NCBI RefSeq assembly: GCF_021441885.1
Contig: NZ_CP090438.1
Location: 806,001 to 870,000 of the forward strand
Direction of reading: 5' to 3'
Length of the DNA stretch: 64,000 nucleotides
From: Vibrio maritimus
GTDB lineage: Bacteria > Pseudomonadota > Gammaproteobacteria > Enterobacterales > Vibrionaceae
The notes beneath the pieces are model-generated. The model had not been told where the DNA came from, ran no database searches, and was given only the letters and a program-made list of their open reading frames with translations. Made by a program: the position numbers and the translations under genes. This document shows positions 37,519 through 47,192 of this stretch, one piece after another. Each line of letters begins with the position of its first letter. The stretch's first letter is position 1.

Positions 37519-38988
37519 TTATGCTTTTGCTGGAATCGCTTCAAGCAGTGCAACCATTTGGTTCCAGAATAGCTCAACCGTATCGATCTTCACCTTCTCG
37601 TCAGGAGAGTGCGGGAACTTGATAGTTGGACCGAAAGAGACCATGTCCATGTTTGGATAAGGTTCTTTAAACAGACCACATTCTAGACCAGCGTGGATCA
37701 CCATGATGTTTGGTTTATGACCGTAGATACCTTCGTACATATCGCGGAAGATAGCCATGATCTCTGACTCAGGATCGGGTTTCCAACCTGGGTAAGCACC
37801 CGAGCACTCAATCGTCGCACCTGCAAGCTCAGCGACAGACGCCAGCATGCCTTCTACTTGAGAGCGACCAGAGTCGATAAGTGAACGGATCAAGCAAAGC
37901 ACTTCAACTTTATCTGTTTGGGTCGTGATGACGCCAACATTAAGAGACGTTTCTACAACGCCTTCGATGTCATCGCTCATGCGGATAACGCCATTTGGAC
38001 ATGCGTTAAGTGCTGCGATGAAGCGCGTTTCAGATTCAGAGGCAAACACATCAGCGAGATCCGCAGCTTCGTTGAATGACACGATGTCAGTCTCAATAGC
38101 ACCAAGCTCAGATTTTAATAGCTCAGTGTAGAAGCTGTATAGTTCATCTAGCTTAGCTAGGTTCTCTTCTGGTAGCGCAAGAGTAACGAAACCTTCGCGT
38201 GGGATTGCGTTGCGAAGGCTGCCGCCGCGGAACTCGATAAGACGAGCGTCAAGCTCTTTTGCATGACCCGCTAGGAAGCGACCTAGTAGTTTGTTAGCGT
38301 TACCACGACCTGTGTGGATATCACAGCCAGAGTGACCGCCTTTTAGACCTTTTAGTGTTAGTTGGCGAGCAACATAACCTTGCGGTGCAGATTCACGTGC
38401 GATGTCAAAGGTAAGCGCTGCGTCGATACCGCCAGCACAGCCCATGTAGACTTCGCCTTCTTGCTCTGAGTCAGTGTTTAAAAGGATATCGCCTTCAAGC
38501 CAACCCGCCTCAAGACCAAACGCACCCGTCATGCCTGCTTCTTCGTCGATGGTTAGTAGCACTTCCAGTGGGCCGTGTTTGATATCGTTAGACGCAAGAA
38601 CAGCTAGGCACGTAGCCATACCGATACCGTTATCAGCACCCAAAGTCGTGCCCTTTGCCGTTACCCACTCGCCATCAATGTATGGCTGGATAGCATCAAC
38701 AGTGAAGTCGTGATCGGTATCTTCGTTTTTCTGAGGAACCATATCGATGTGGGCTTGTAGAACCACACCTTTTTTGTTTTCCATACCAGCTGTTGCTGGC
38801 TTTTTGATGAATACGTTACCCGTTGTGTCACGTTTAACATCAAGACCTTGCTCTTTTGCCCAGCCAATAATGTACTGTGCTAGTGCTTCTTCATGTTTTG
38901 ATGGATGAGGGATTGAGCAGATTTTGTCGAAAAATTGCCATACTGGGGCTGGTGACAACTTACTGATTTCAGAGTGGAATTCAGACAC
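37519..38988 (-). CDS. pepD: Aminoacyl-histidine dipeptidase PepD
   Basis: PepD is an M20 metallopeptidase that hydrolyses Xaa-His and other dipeptides. Metal ligands are visible in LQAHIDMVPQK, LGADNGIGMA and TIDEEAGMTGAF; a C-terminal metal-site His lies in KFPHSPDEK. Length is 489 residues. The start is GTG with AAGGAG 6 bases upstream. In vibrios PepD influences biofilm formation. Confidence 0.96.
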   Translation of the reverse strand: MSEFHSEISKLSPAPVWQFFDKICSIPHPSKHEEALAQYIIGWAKEQGLDVKRDTTGNVFIKKPATAGMENKKGVVLQAHIDMVPQKNEDTDHDFTVDAIQPYIDGEWVTAKGTTLGADNGIGMATCLAVLASNDIKHGPLEVLLTIDEEAGMTGAFGLEAGWLEGDILLNTDSEQEGEVYMGCAGGIDAALTFDIARESAPQGYVARQLTLKGLKGGHSGCDIHTGRGNANKLLGRFLAGHAKELDARLIEFRGGSLRNAIPREGFVTLALPEENLAKLDELYSFYTELLKSELGAIETDIVSFNEAADLADVFASESETRFIAALNACPNGVIRMSDDIEGVVETSLNVGVITTQTDKVEVLCLIRSLIDSGRSQVEGMLASVAELAGATIECSGAYPGWKPDPESEIMAIFRDMYEGIYGHKPNIMVIHAGLECGLFKEPYPNMDMVSFGPTIKFPHSPDEKVKIDTVELFWNQMVALLEAIPAKA

Positions 38989-39254
38989 AGAACTCTCCTT
39001 TATTCGGGCTTTGCTAGGTTGTTCTTCGTCAGATGTTTAAATTCACGGTGTGAACATCTGGATTTCTAGCTTATTAAAGACAAAGCAAAGGATACCACTA
39101 GTTGTAAACATCTAGTAGTGAAACCGAAGAGATAATGTAATGGGTCATGTCAATTTTCGTGACTAGCATAGTGTGCGCCAATGCATACTAATGATATTAA
39201 TATCCGTAATAAAATTACAGAAATTACGGTTTTTGGTAGGTTGAAAGAAATATT
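38989..39254. other. pepD upstream region
   Basis: No gene is seen in these 266 bases. A weak stem, CCGTAAT (39204-39210) pairing with ATTACGG (39223-39229), is followed by T's and could be a minor terminator. The pepD promoter must lie here on the minus strand, but I cannot place it. Confidence 0.3.
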
Positions 39255-39305
39255 TGTGACTTTGATCGTCTTTATGGTTGTAATTTTAATCCGATATGGT
39301 ATTCT
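39255..39305 (+). promoter_or_regulatory. Putative CRP-like site and promoter of the small RNA locus
   Basis: TGTGACTTTGATC (39255-39267) contains one good CRP half-site and a degenerate second half. TTGTAA (39278-39283) and TATTCT (39300-39305) are 16 bases apart, giving a start near 39312. Confidence 0.45.
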
Positions 39306-39423
39306 TTTCACCAGTTGAGAGAATCAACACAATGCTCACGGACAGAGCCCGATTTATCGCCTCCAAGGAACCGAGACTCAAAGCAACGTTTTTCCACTAT
39401 TTGTTTTGTTAGAAGGTGATGTT

Positions 39424-39510
39424 ATGAAAGGTTTAGCAAGCGCGATGTTTTGGACGAATCAAAACGTATACACAAAAGACTTCGCGTACAACGTCTACTA
39501 CGGTAGATAA
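39424..39510 (+). CDS. vcdP: 28-residue small protein (probable VcdP)
   Basis: The ORF begins MKGLASAMFWTNQNVYTKD and ends in a Tyr-rich stretch (YNVYYGR). AAGGTG lies 6 bases before the ATG, good evidence for translation. VcdP of V. cholerae binds citrate synthase and alters carbon flow; the equivalence is inferred from position, size and RNA context. Confidence 0.62.
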   Translation: MKGLASAMFWTNQNVYTKDFAYNVYYGR

Positions 39511-39584
39511 GCGATACGTTTTCCCCCTATTTTGAAGAATTTATAGTTGGTTACATACCCCAATTGATGACCAAATTATTCTAC

Positions 39585-39612
39585 CGCCACTCATATGAGT
39601 GGCGTTTTTTTT
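39585..39612 (+). terminator. Terminator of the small RNA locus
   Basis: CGCCACTCATATGAGTGGCG is a perfect palindrome followed by eight T's. Confidence 0.9.
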
Positions 39613-39820
39613 GCCTTTTTTCCGTGAAATGCCGTCTTTATCTCAAAAAGTGTGGCTACTTTTTGCGCAGTTGTCTTGGTTAGTCGCTATGATGGAAAGG
39701 GGCGCTTTCTCGGTAACTATTTCAAATTGTTAGTGATCGTTACCATATAAGTTTCATATCAAGAGGATAATTCGCTGTTTAGAGTGAAAATTCTAGCTGG
39801 AATTTGCGTTTTGATAACCT

Positions 39821-39857
39821 TATAATTCGCGCCAATCGTTTACGCAACCGTTTACTT
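39821..39857 (+). promoter_or_regulatory. Promoter and PurR box of the purine permease gene
   Basis: A TATAAT -10 box lies at 39821-39826. ACGCAACCGTTTACTT (39842-39857) matches every fixed position of the PurR consensus (AnGCAAnCGnTTnCnT) and sits just after the predicted start. Repression by PurR with hypoxanthine or guanine is expected. Confidence 0.75.
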
Positions 39858-39880
39858 TTTACACTTTTAGGGATTCGATT

Positions 39881-41173
39881 ATGCTCGAAAGGCTGTTCAA
39901 GCTCAGTGAAAACGGCACAACAGTGCGCACTGAGATTATCGCAGGTATCACTACGTTCCTGACGATGGCTTACATTATTTTTGTTAACCCAGCAATTCTT
40001 GCTGACGCAGGCATGGATCGCGGCGCAGTATTTGTTGCAACCTGTTTGGCAGCAGCTATCGGCTGTTTCATTATGGGTTTTGTAGCAAACTACCCAATCG
40101 CACAAGCACCAGGCATGGGCCTGAATGCTTTCTTTACCTACGCAGTAGTACTGGGTATGGGTTACACATGGCAAGTGGCACTGGCGGCAGTATTCTGCTC
40201 TGGTATCTTGTTCATTCTTTTGAGCGTGTTTAAGATCCGTGAGTGGATCATTAACTCGATTCCGATGTCGCTTCGAACGGGTATCTCAGCAGGTATCGGT
40301 TTGTTCCTAGCGCTTATCGCGCTGAAAAACGCAGGTATTGTGGTTGATAACCCAGCGACACTTGTGTCTCTAGGTCACATCACTTCTCTTCCTGCAACAC
40401 TAGCGGCTGTTGGCTTCTTCATTACTATTGCTCTTGTTCACCGTGGCGTAAAAGGTGCGGTAATGATTGCGATTCTAGCAGTAACGGGTCTTGGTCTGAT
40501 TTTTGGTGACGTTCAGTGGGGCGGCATCATGTCTACACCACCAAGCATCGCGCCAACCTTCATGCAGCTTGATTTCTCGGCAGTGTTCGAAATCGGTATG
40601 ATTTCTGTTGTGTTTGCTTTCCTATTTGTTGACTTGTTCGACACGGCGGGCACGCTAGTTGGTGTAGCACAAAAAGCTGACCTTATTGGTAAAGACGGCA
40701 AAATCCCACGTCTAAATAAAGCACTACTGGCTGACTCAACAGCAACATCAGTAGGTGCGCTACTAGGTACATCAAACACCACTTCTTATGTAGAAAGTAC
40801 TGCCGGTGTTGCAGCAGGTGGTCGTACTGGTCTTACTGCAGTAGTTGTTGGCATTTTGTTTGTACTTGCATTATTCTTCTCGCCTTTGGCGGGTATGATC
40901 CCAGCTTACGCAACTGCGGGTGCGCTATTCTATGTAGCAATTCTAATGATGTCAGGTCTAGTCGGTATTGACTGGAGAGACATTACTGAAGCGGCACCGG
41001 TTGTTGTGACTTGTTTGCTGATGCCTTTCACATTCTCAATTGCAGAAGGTATCTCACTTGGCTTCATCGCTTATGCTGCTATTAAAGCACTGAGTGGTAA
41101 AGGTCGCGACGTATCCATGAGTGTTTGGGTAATGTCTGCAATCTTTGTCATCAAGTACATTGTGGCTGCTTAA
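39881..41173 (+). CDS. Purine permease (AzgA-like, guanine/hypoxanthine or adenine type)
   Basis: This 430-residue protein belongs to the AzgA-type branch of the NCS2 purine permeases, like E. coli GhxP, GhxQ, AdeP and AdeQ. TMAYIIFVNPAILADAGMD and APGMGLNAFFTYAVV are diagnostic, and FDTAGTLVGVA and SNTTSYVESTAGVAAGGRTG form the substrate region. The neighbouring gpt gene and PurR box favour guanine, hypoxanthine or xanthine as substrate. Confidence 0.9.
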   Translation: MLERLFKLSENGTTVRTEIIAGITTFLTMAYIIFVNPAILADAGMDRGAVFVATCLAAAIGCFIMGFVANYPIAQAPGMGLNAFFTYAVVLGMGYTWQVALAAVFCSGILFILLSVFKIREWIINSIPMSLRTGISAGIGLFLALIALKNAGIVVDNPATLVSLGHITSLPATLAAVGFFITIALVHRGVKGAVMIAILAVTGLGLIFGDVQWGGIMSTPPSIAPTFMQLDFSAVFEIGMISVVFAFLFVDLFDTAGTLVGVAQKADLIGKDGKIPRLNKALLADSTATSVGALLGTSNTTSYVESTAGVAAGGRTGLTAVVVGILFVLALFFSPLAGMIPAYATAGALFYVAILMMSGLVGIDWRDITEAAPVVVTCLLMPFTFSIAEGISLGFIAYAAIKALSGKGRDVSMSVWVMSAIFVIKYIVAA

Positions 41174-41204
41174 GTCTCGAATACGGTTTAATTAGGTTAT
41201 TATT

Positions 41205-41669
41205 ATGGCTAACAAATTCATCATCACTTGGGACAATATGCACGCATATTGCCGTCAACTCGCTGAGCGTCAAATGCCAGCGGAACAGTGGAAAGGCATT
41301 ATCGGTGTAAGTCGTGGCGGTCTAGTACCAGCAGCGATTCTAGCTCGTGAGCTAGGTATTCGTTATGTAGATACAGTATGTATCTCTAGCTACGACCACG
41401 ATCACCAACGTGATATGACTGTACTTAAAGCTCCAGAGCACGACGGTGAAGGTTACCTAATCGTTGATGATCTTGTGGACAGCGGTGACACAGCACGTAA
41501 AATCCGTGAAATGTACCCGAAAGCTAAGCTAGTAACCGTGTGCGCTAAGCCAGCTGGTGTAGAGCTAGTTGACGAGTACATTGTTGATATCGACCAAGAT
41601 TGTTGGATCGAGCAGCCATGGGATATGGCGCTGTCTTACGTTGAGCCAATTAACCGTAAGCAAAAGTAA
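41205..41669 (+). CDS. gpt: Xanthine-guanine phosphoribosyltransferase
   Basis: Gpt converts guanine, xanthine and hypoxanthine to nucleotides using PRPP. The PRPP-binding motif [14 protein letters not shown] is clear, as are [15 protein letters not shown] and the C-terminal WIEQPWD purine-specificity segment. Length is 154 residues (152 in E. coli). It follows the purine permease by 31 bases, so uptake and salvage are probably co-transcribed. Confidence 0.95.
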   Translation: MANKFIITWDNMHAYCRQLAERQMPAEQWKGIIGVSRGGLVPAAILARELGIRYVDTVCISSYDHDHQRDMTVLKAPEHDGEGYLIVDDLVDSGDTARKIREMYPKAKLVTVCAKPAGVELVDEYIVDIDQDCWIEQPWDMALSYVEPINRKQK

Positions 41670-41681
41670 ACAGTGATGTTT

Positions 41682-41719
41682 AAAAAAACCGCAACTTTTC
41701 CAAGTTGCGGTTTTTTTTT
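41682..41719 (+). terminator. Terminator after gpt
   Basis: AAAACCGCAACTT pairs with AAGTTGCGGTTTT around TTCC, followed by more T's. Confidence 0.9.
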
Positions 41720-41839
41720 GCTCGAAATCCAGCATATTTGCAATCAACCGTCGTCAACCCTGAAACATGGATTTCAGATATTTAACAAACCAAGTCACTA
41801 ACAGCGATAGAACCACGTTAAAATGTCGATAAAACCCCT

Positions 41840-41857
41840 GAATAATGATGATTATTC
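41840..41857. promoter_or_regulatory. Inverted repeat upstream of frsA
   Basis: GAATAAT-GATG-ATTATTC is a perfect 7-base inverted repeat about 40 bases before frsA. It has weak similarity to Fur and ArgR sites; the reader is unknown. Confidence 0.3.
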
Positions 41858-41896
41858 GATTATATTGATGCTGTAATCGTAATAGTTGGTGCGCGT

Positions 41897-43144
41897 ATGT
41901 CTGAAGAAGTCAGTAAAAATATCTCTGAAACCTTGTTTGAAAAGAACAAACAAGCAAAGGAAACCTCCCATCTCATTCGATATATGCCAAGTAGCATGGA
42001 AATTCTTGAGCGCCGCCGCGCTGAGAACCCGAGTTCTTGGTACCGGAACCTGTTGCGTCTGCAATGGGCATGGCAAGGTATTGACCCTATCGAGTTGGAA
42101 GAGACACTTGCCAAAATTGCGTCTTCTGATCACTCAAGAACGATAGATGAGTGGCTCGATACGGTTATGGGCTACCACGGCGGTAACTGGAACTATGAGT
42201 GGACCAAGCTTGGGATGCTTCACCAGAAGCGAGCCAATGACCTTACAGGTGATGCTGCAGCAGAGGAGCTATTTAAGGCCTCATTGAGCTTTAGTATCGC
42301 TGGCTACCCACACCTGAAAAATGACAACCTAGCCTTGCAGGCTCAAGTGTTGGCGAATAACGCTTACAACGAAGCGGCCAAACACACCAGTCATATTATC
42401 AAGCAGGTAGAGGTCCCATATAAAAATAAGCGGATTACCGCCAACCTCCACTTGGTGAGCACTGAAAAACCCCAACCTGTTGTGATCGTGAGTGCAGGCC
42501 TTGATTCTCTGCAAACAGATATGTGGCGTTTGTTCCGAGATTATCTAGCGCCGGCGGGTATCGCTATGCTGACTGTCGATATGCCATCAATAGGGCACAG
42601 CTCTCATTGGCCGCTGACCGAGGATACGTCATGTCTGCACCAGGCTGTGTTAAATGAGCTTCCTAATATTCCTTGGGTCGACCATTTCAAAGTAGGGGTG
42701 CTGGGTTTCCGATTCGGTGGTAATGCTATGGCTCGCCTCTCATTTCTAGAGCCAGAAAAAATCAAAGCCTGCGTCACACTGGGAGCGCCAATCCATCACT
42801 GCTTGGCTTCTCCGCAAATCATCCAATCTATGCCAAAGATGTACCTAGATATGTTGGCATCTCGCATTGGTAAAGATGCAGTGGATATTAATAGTCTGGC
42901 AGGGCAACTCACTGCCTGGTCACTGAAAGTGCAAGGGTTCTTGTCGTCACGTCGCACTAAAGTGCCTATCTTGGCGATGAGTATGGAAGGCGATATCGTC
43001 TCGCCGATATCAGACAACCGCTTGCTTGCTATGTTTAGCCAGTATGGAAAGTCGAAAGAGATTCCGTCGAAGGGCATTGCAAAAGGGTATGCGCAATCCC
43101 TCGAAATGGCGATTAAGTGGTTGGAGGACGAACTTTTAAGGTGA
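41897..43144 (+). CDS. frsA: Alpha/beta hydrolase-fold protein FrsA
   Basis: FrsA (YafA) is an alpha/beta hydrolase-fold protein that binds glucose-PTS enzyme IIA in enteric bacteria and vibrios and affects the fermentation/respiration balance. The core is VVIVSAGLDSLQTDMW and GVLGFRFGGNAMARLSF. The nucleophile elbow reads GFRFGG, with Arg where a Ser is expected, so classical esterase chemistry is unlikely. Length is 415 residues (414 in E. coli). The gpt-frsA-crl-proBA order also occurs in E. coli. Confidence 0.94.
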   Translation: MSEEVSKNISETLFEKNKQAKETSHLIRYMPSSMEILERRRAENPSSWYRNLLRLQWAWQGIDPIELEETLAKIASSDHSRTIDEWLDTVMGYHGGNWNYEWTKLGMLHQKRANDLTGDAAAEELFKASLSFSIAGYPHLKNDNLALQAQVLANNAYNEAAKHTSHIIKQVEVPYKNKRITANLHLVSTEKPQPVVIVSAGLDSLQTDMWRLFRDYLAPAGIAMLTVDMPSIGHSSHWPLTEDTSCLHQAVLNELPNIPWVDHFKVGVLGFRFGGNAMARLSFLEPEKIKACVTLGAPIHHCLASPQIIQSMPKMYLDMLASRIGKDAVDINSLAGQLTAWSLKVQGFLSSRRTKVPILAMSMEGDIVSPISDNRLLAMFSQYGKSKEIPSKGIAKGYAQSLEMAIKWLEDELLR

Positions 43145-43273
43145 CATTTGTGTGGAATTAGTTAAATATGAAATCAGTATGTAATCAAGCATATGATAAA
43201 ACTATAATTATCCTATAAGAATTATCGCTATTTCATCTTTACAACTATTTTCATATAGAAACGGAGTTTCACT

Positions 43274-43663
43274 ATGTCAGAAGCGGCTAAAAACCCTACT
43301 CATTATCGCTTAGTTGCAGCCTTAAAAGCTATCGGCCCTTACTTGAGAGAAACCTTATGCAAAGACGGCGCGTATCACTTTGACTGCCTGTCTGTGTGCG
43401 TTGATGACACCAAGTCTCCAGAAGATCGAGAGTTTTGGGGCTGGTGGTTAGACTTAACCTTAGTTGAAGACCAGTTTGAAGCGACGTACCAGATCGGCCG
43501 TTACAATCAGACGGGTGAATGGATTTTAGAATCTGCACCAAAATCGGCAGTTAGTGAGATAAATCGAACGCAAGAAGTGTTTCATGAAAAATTGGTGAAG
43601 ACACTCAGTGAGAAGTTCGAGCTGAGCGTATCAATTCACGATGATTCAGTAGAGTTCGTTTAG
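43274..43663 (+). CDS. crl: Sigma factor-binding protein Crl
   Basis: Crl binds sigma-S and favours its association with RNA polymerase. The 129-residue protein contains REFWGWWLDLTLVEDQFEATY, the conserved aromatic core. It is flanked by frsA and proBA, the usual neighbours. Confidence 0.93.
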   Translation: MSEAAKNPTHYRLVAALKAIGPYLRETLCKDGAYHFDCLSVCVDDTKSPEDREFWGWWLDLTLVEDQFEATYQIGRYNQTGEWILESAPKSAVSEINRTQEVFHEKLVKTLSEKFELSVSIHDDSVEFV

Positions 43664-43675
43664 TACTAGAAATCC

Positions 43676-43714
43676 GGTCTCAATGCCTATCAAATCAGCA
43701 TTGAGACCTTTTTT
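43676..43714 (+). terminator. Terminator after crl
   Basis: GGTCTCAATGC pairs with GCATTGAGACC around 11 bases, followed by TTTTTT. Confidence 0.88.
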
Positions 43715-43814
43715 GCGCCTCTTTTCCCTTCCTACCGCTTTTTTACTTGTACAAATGATGTTTGATTGCTAAAACATCACTCCCTATTAAACTTTTCACG
43801 TCAAACAAGCAGAG

Positions 43815-44951
43815 ATGACAACGGATAATACTCGTCAATCTACCGACAAAAAAACGGTAGTGGTGAAGTTAGGTACCAGTGTCCTAACAGGTGGTTCCCT
43901 AGCGCTTAACAAAGCGCATATGGTTGAACTCGTCAGACAATGTGCTGAGCTTAAAAAGCTTGGCCACTCAGTAGTGATGGTATCGTCAGGTGCTATTGCG
44001 GCTGGTCGCGAGCACCTAGGTTACCCCGAGCTTCCCAAAACGATGGCGAGCAAACAGCTATTAGCAGCCGTTGGTCAAAGCCAACTTATTCAGGTTTGGG
44101 AGTCTTTGTTTGCTATCTACGGGCTTAAAATCGGACAAATGCTGCTAACGCGCGCCGATCTTGAGGACCGTGAACGCTTTCTCAATGCACGTGACACGAT
44201 CAACGCTTTGGTTGAAAACGACATCATCCCTGTCGTCAACGAAAACGACGCGGTAGCAACCAGTGAAATCAAGGTTGGCGATAACGACAATCTATCGGCA
44301 TTGGTCGGCATCTTGTGCGGTGCAGATAAGCTGTTGTTGCTTACTGACCAGCGTGGTTTGTTTACAGCTGATCCTCGCAAAGACCCAAATGCCGAACTGA
44401 TTCGCGAAGTGACGACTATTGATGAAACGCTTCGCAAAATAGCGGGTGGTAGCGGTACGACGCTTGGCACAGGTGGTATGGCGACGAAGCTGCAAGCGGC
44501 AGATATTGCGCGTCGCGCAGGCATCGAAGTTATCATTGCAGCAGGTAGCGCAGAAAACGTGGTATTTGATTCGTTATCTAATGAACCTCAAGGCACTCGT
44601 TTCCTACCTTTGCCAGAGGCATTAGAAAATCGTAAGCGTTGGATACTCGCAGGTCCTGCGGCAACCGGTAACATTGTTATCGACTCAGGCGCGGTAAATG
44701 CAGTGATTGGCAAAGGCAGCAGCCTACTTGCCAAAGGGGTAATAAAAGTTTCAGGCCGCTTCGCTCGTGGTGAAGTGGTACGTGTGACGACTAATGACGG
44801 AGCTTTGGTGGCAAAAGGAATTTGTGGCTACTCCGATGCAGACCTGTCCAAAATAGCAGGCAAGCACAGTAAAGAAATCGCGGATACGCTCGGCTATGAT
44901 TATGGTGCAGAAGTGATTCATCGCGACGATATGGTCGTCATTCAAGATTAA
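43815..44951 (+). CDS. proB: Glutamate 5-kinase ProB
   Basis: ProB phosphorylates glutamate in the first step of proline synthesis. The kinase domain starts [13 protein letters not shown] and has [21 protein letters not shown] near 135-155. A C-terminal PUA domain (about 285-360) is present. It is 378 residues with an N-terminal extension of about 10 residues. proA follows 17 bases later. Confidence 0.96.
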   Translation: MTTDNTRQSTDKKTVVVKLGTSVLTGGSLALNKAHMVELVRQCAELKKLGHSVVMVSSGAIAAGREHLGYPELPKTMASKQLLAAVGQSQLIQVWESLFAIYGLKIGQMLLTRADLEDRERFLNARDTINALVENDIIPVVNENDAVATSEIKVGDNDNLSALVGILCGADKLLLLTDQRGLFTADPRKDPNAELIREVTTIDETLRKIAGGSGTTLGTGGMATKLQAADIARRAGIEVIIAAGSAENVVFDSLSNEPQGTRFLPLPEALENRKRWILAGPAATGNIVIDSGAVNAVIGKGSSLLAKGVIKVSGRFARGEVVRVTTNDGALVAKGICGYSDADLSKIAGKHSKEIADTLGYDYGAEVIHRDDMVVIQD

Positions 44952-44968
44952 GAATAAAGGGAACCGTT

Positions 44969-46219
44969 ATGGATATGATTAAACTAGGCCAAAACGCAAA
45001 GCAAGCTAGCTTTGCTTTGGCGACCGCGTCAACGGCGCAAAAGAATCGCGCACTGCAAATCATCGCCGATGAACTCGAAGCAAACGCTGACGTTATTTTG
45101 GCTGCGAATGCGAAAGATATCGACCTAGGCCGTGAAGCCGGTCTGACAGAAGCACTACTTGATCGCCTACTGCTGAACGAACAGCGATTGAAAGGTATCG
45201 CTGATGACGTTCGTAACGTTATCACCCTGTCTGATCCTGTAGGCAGTGAGATTGATAGTAAAGTGCTTGAGAATGGCATGAGCCTTTCACGTCGCCGTGT
45301 ACCACTTGGTGTGGTTGGCGTGATTTACGAAGCGCGTCCAAACGTGACTATCGACATTGCAGCACTATGTTTGAAGACGGGTAATGCTAGCATCCTACGT
45401 GGTGGCAAAGAGACGTTCTTCTCTAACATGGAACTGGTTAAAGTGATTCAGTCTGCGCTCGATAAAGCGGGTCTGCCTGCGGCATCAGTACAGTACATCG
45501 AAAAACCGGATCGTGAACTTGTCTCGCAGCTGCTTAAACTGGATGACTACGTGGATATGATCATCCCGCGTGGTGGTGCTGGCCTACACAAAATGTGTAA
45601 AGAGAACAGCAACATCCCAGTTATCATTGGCGGCTTTGGTATCAGTCATATCTTCGTGGATGACAGCGCTGATCTCACTCGCTCTTTGGATGTGGTTGAG
45701 AACTCAAAAGTGCAACGCCCTTCAGCATGTAATTCATTAGATACTCTGCTTGTGCACGAGAACGTTGCAGCTGAGTTCCTACCAATGATTGCAGAGCGCT
45801 TGAAAGGTAAAGTCTCACTGGTCGCAGAGCCAAAAGCGAAAGCGATGTTGGCAGGCTTTGATGACTTGCGTGATGCCGGTGAAGGCGACTTCGACACTGA
45901 ATGGCTAAGCTTCACTCTAGGCGTGAAAGTCGTGGCAGATGTTGAAGAAGCCATTGACCACATGCGCGTTCATAACGCTAGCCACTCAGACGCTATCATG
46001 ACCAACAGCCTAGTGAACTCAGAGAAGTTCATTAACTCTGTTGGTTCAGCCGCGGTCTACGTGAATGCCTCTACACGCTTTACTGACGGTGCTCAGTTTG
46101 GTCTTGGTGCCGAAGTCGCGGTATCGACTCAAAAACTGCACGCTCGCGGCCCTATGGGCTTAGAAGAGCTGACTAGCTATAAGTGGGTGGGTAAAGCGGA
46201 TTACTTACCGCGTCCTTAA
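44969..46219 (+). CDS. proA: Gamma-glutamyl phosphate reductase ProA
   Basis: ProA reduces glutamyl-5-phosphate to the semialdehyde with NADPH. It is an aldehyde-dehydrogenase-superfamily enzyme; the catalytic Cys lies in [17 protein letters not shown]. The N-terminal [19 protein letters not shown] segment is typical. Length is 416 residues. It forms the proBA operon. Confidence 0.96.
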   Translation: MDMIKLGQNAKQASFALATASTAQKNRALQIIADELEANADVILAANAKDIDLGREAGLTEALLDRLLLNEQRLKGIADDVRNVITLSDPVGSEIDSKVLENGMSLSRRRVPLGVVGVIYEARPNVTIDIAALCLKTGNASILRGGKETFFSNMELVKVIQSALDKAGLPAASVQYIEKPDRELVSQLLKLDDYVDMIIPRGGAGLHKMCKENSNIPVIIGGFGISHIFVDDSADLTRSLDVVENSKVQRPSACNSLDTLLVHENVAAEFLPMIAERLKGKVSLVAEPKAKAMLAGFDDLRDAGEGDFDTEWLSFTLGVKVVADVEEAIDHMRVHNASHSDAIMTNSLVNSEKFINSVGSAAVYVNASTRFTDGAQFGLGAEVAVSTQKLHARGPMGLEELTSYKWVGKADYLPRP

Positions 46220-46240
46220 CGCTTGAATACGCCCAAATAT

Positions 46241-46279
46241 AAAAAGAGTCAGTCGAATATCGGCTGACTCTTTTTTTTG
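46241..46279. terminator. Terminator after proA
   Basis: AAAAAGAGTCAG pairs with CTGACTCTTTTT; it serves proA and possibly the convergent yaiI. Confidence 0.9.
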
Positions 46280-46300
46280 TCTGGAGATAGTCGACTTCGC

Positions 46301-46774
46301 CTAGCGCGTTGCTCTTGCCAGAAATCTATCTAAATGATTCGCAAACTCGCGGCGCTCTGTCTGCCCAAGGGGCGCAGGACCGCCAGTTTGAACGCCACTT
46401 GAGCGCATGGTGTCCATAAAGTCACGGATATTGAGGCGAGCCTTGATCGTATCTTTGGTGTAAAGCTCACCGCGTGGGCTGAGTGCCACAGCGTTTTTGG
46501 TGATGACTTCATCTGCCAAAGGAATATCAGAGGTAATCACCAAGTCACCGGCGTTGACTCTTTTCACGATTTCATTGTCCGCAATGTCAAACCCAGCAGG
46601 TACGGTCAGTGAGTGGATATTGTCTCGCTTTGGCACAGGGACACTGTGGTTAGCCACAAAGGTGCAAGTTAAGCCCGTACGCTCGGCGGCGCGACACAGT
46701 GTTTCTCGAATCACTTTTGGGCACGCATCGGCATCGACCCAAATCTTAACAGCTTGTTTTAACGGCTCAGTCAC
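46301..46774 (-). CDS. yaiI: YaiI/YqxD family protein (UPF0178)
   Basis: This 157-residue protein is a DUF188 (PIN-like fold) member. [14 protein letters not shown] carries the conserved acidic pair, followed by [14 protein letters not shown] and [22 protein letters not shown] nuclease-like role is suggested by the fold but unproven. It overlaps the preceding gene by 8 bases. Confidence 0.92.
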   Translation of the reverse strand: MTEPLKQAVKIWVDADACPKVIRETLCRAAERTGLTCTFVANHSVPVPKRDNIHSLTVPAGFDIADNEIVKRVNAGDLVITSDIPLADEVITKNAVALSPRGELYTKDTIKARLNIRDFMDTMRSSGVQTGGPAPLGQTERREFANHLDRFLARATR

Positions 46775-47084
46775 GAGATTGCTCCAAAGCTGTTAGTCGC
46801 TGAGTTAGTACGGCAACTTGTTGTTCTAGTTCTTTCACTCTTAGCTCAAGAGGTTGCTCGGCCTTTTCTGCCGCGATTTCTACTTTAGGCACGTGCTGAC
46901 TGCTCTTCCAAGATTTGATCACGGTGATCAGCGCAGGCATTGGTACTTTAGTCTTCAATCGCGCCTTTACGAGTGCAACGGTTGGCTCTTTTCCCTCGGC
47001 GTGCAATGAGCTGATTGCAGCTTCAATCTCTGCGGAGACATCTTTGGTAATCATGGTGGTTATTCCATTAAATAGGCTTTCCAT
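46767..47084 (-). CDS. Small KfrA_N-like, coiled-coil protein
   Basis: The N-terminal half ([20 protein letters not shown]) resembles the helix-turn-helix of KfrA-type DNA-binding proteins. The C-terminus ([20 protein letters not shown]) is a regular leucine-zipper-like coiled coil that could dimerise. It is 105 residues from ATG 47084, or 95 from ATG 47054. It is coupled to yaiI. The function is inferred, not established. Confidence 0.7.
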   Translation of the reverse strand: MESLFNGITTMITKDVSAEIEAAISSLHAEGKEPTVALVKARLKTKVPMPALITVIKSWKSSQHVPKVEIAAEKAEQPLELRVKELEQQVAVLTQRLTALEQSRD

Positions 47085-47192
47085 TAATAGTACCTTCGAA
47101 TCTAAGGGAGGTACAGGCGGAGCTTATGTGACGGGCATCACCAGTGACTTTAAACGAGTAAATCTAAGACATTAGCCAATTTGGAAACGCAC

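Larger units (their letters stand above)
39312..39612 (+). ncRNA. vcdR: Probable dual-function small RNA VcdR
   Basis: A roughly 300-base transcription unit is bounded by a predicted promoter and a strong terminator. It contains a 28-codon ORF and, after it, two cytosine-rich stretches (CCCCC at 39523-39527 and CCCC at 39558-39561) able to pair with G-rich ribosome binding sites. This matches the CRP-controlled VcdRP RNA of Vibrio cholerae, which represses PTS sugar-uptake mRNAs through C-rich seeds and encodes a peptide of about 29 residues. The location beside pepD fits my recollection of that locus. Confidence 0.6.

Noticed and set aside
39779..40174. 131-residue minus-strand ORF
   Set aside because: Covers the purine permease promoter and N-terminus on the other strand; composition is Cys/His-rich noise.
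44117..44536. 139-residue minus-strand ORF
   Set aside because: Antisense to the proB kinase domain; Ser-rich shadow.
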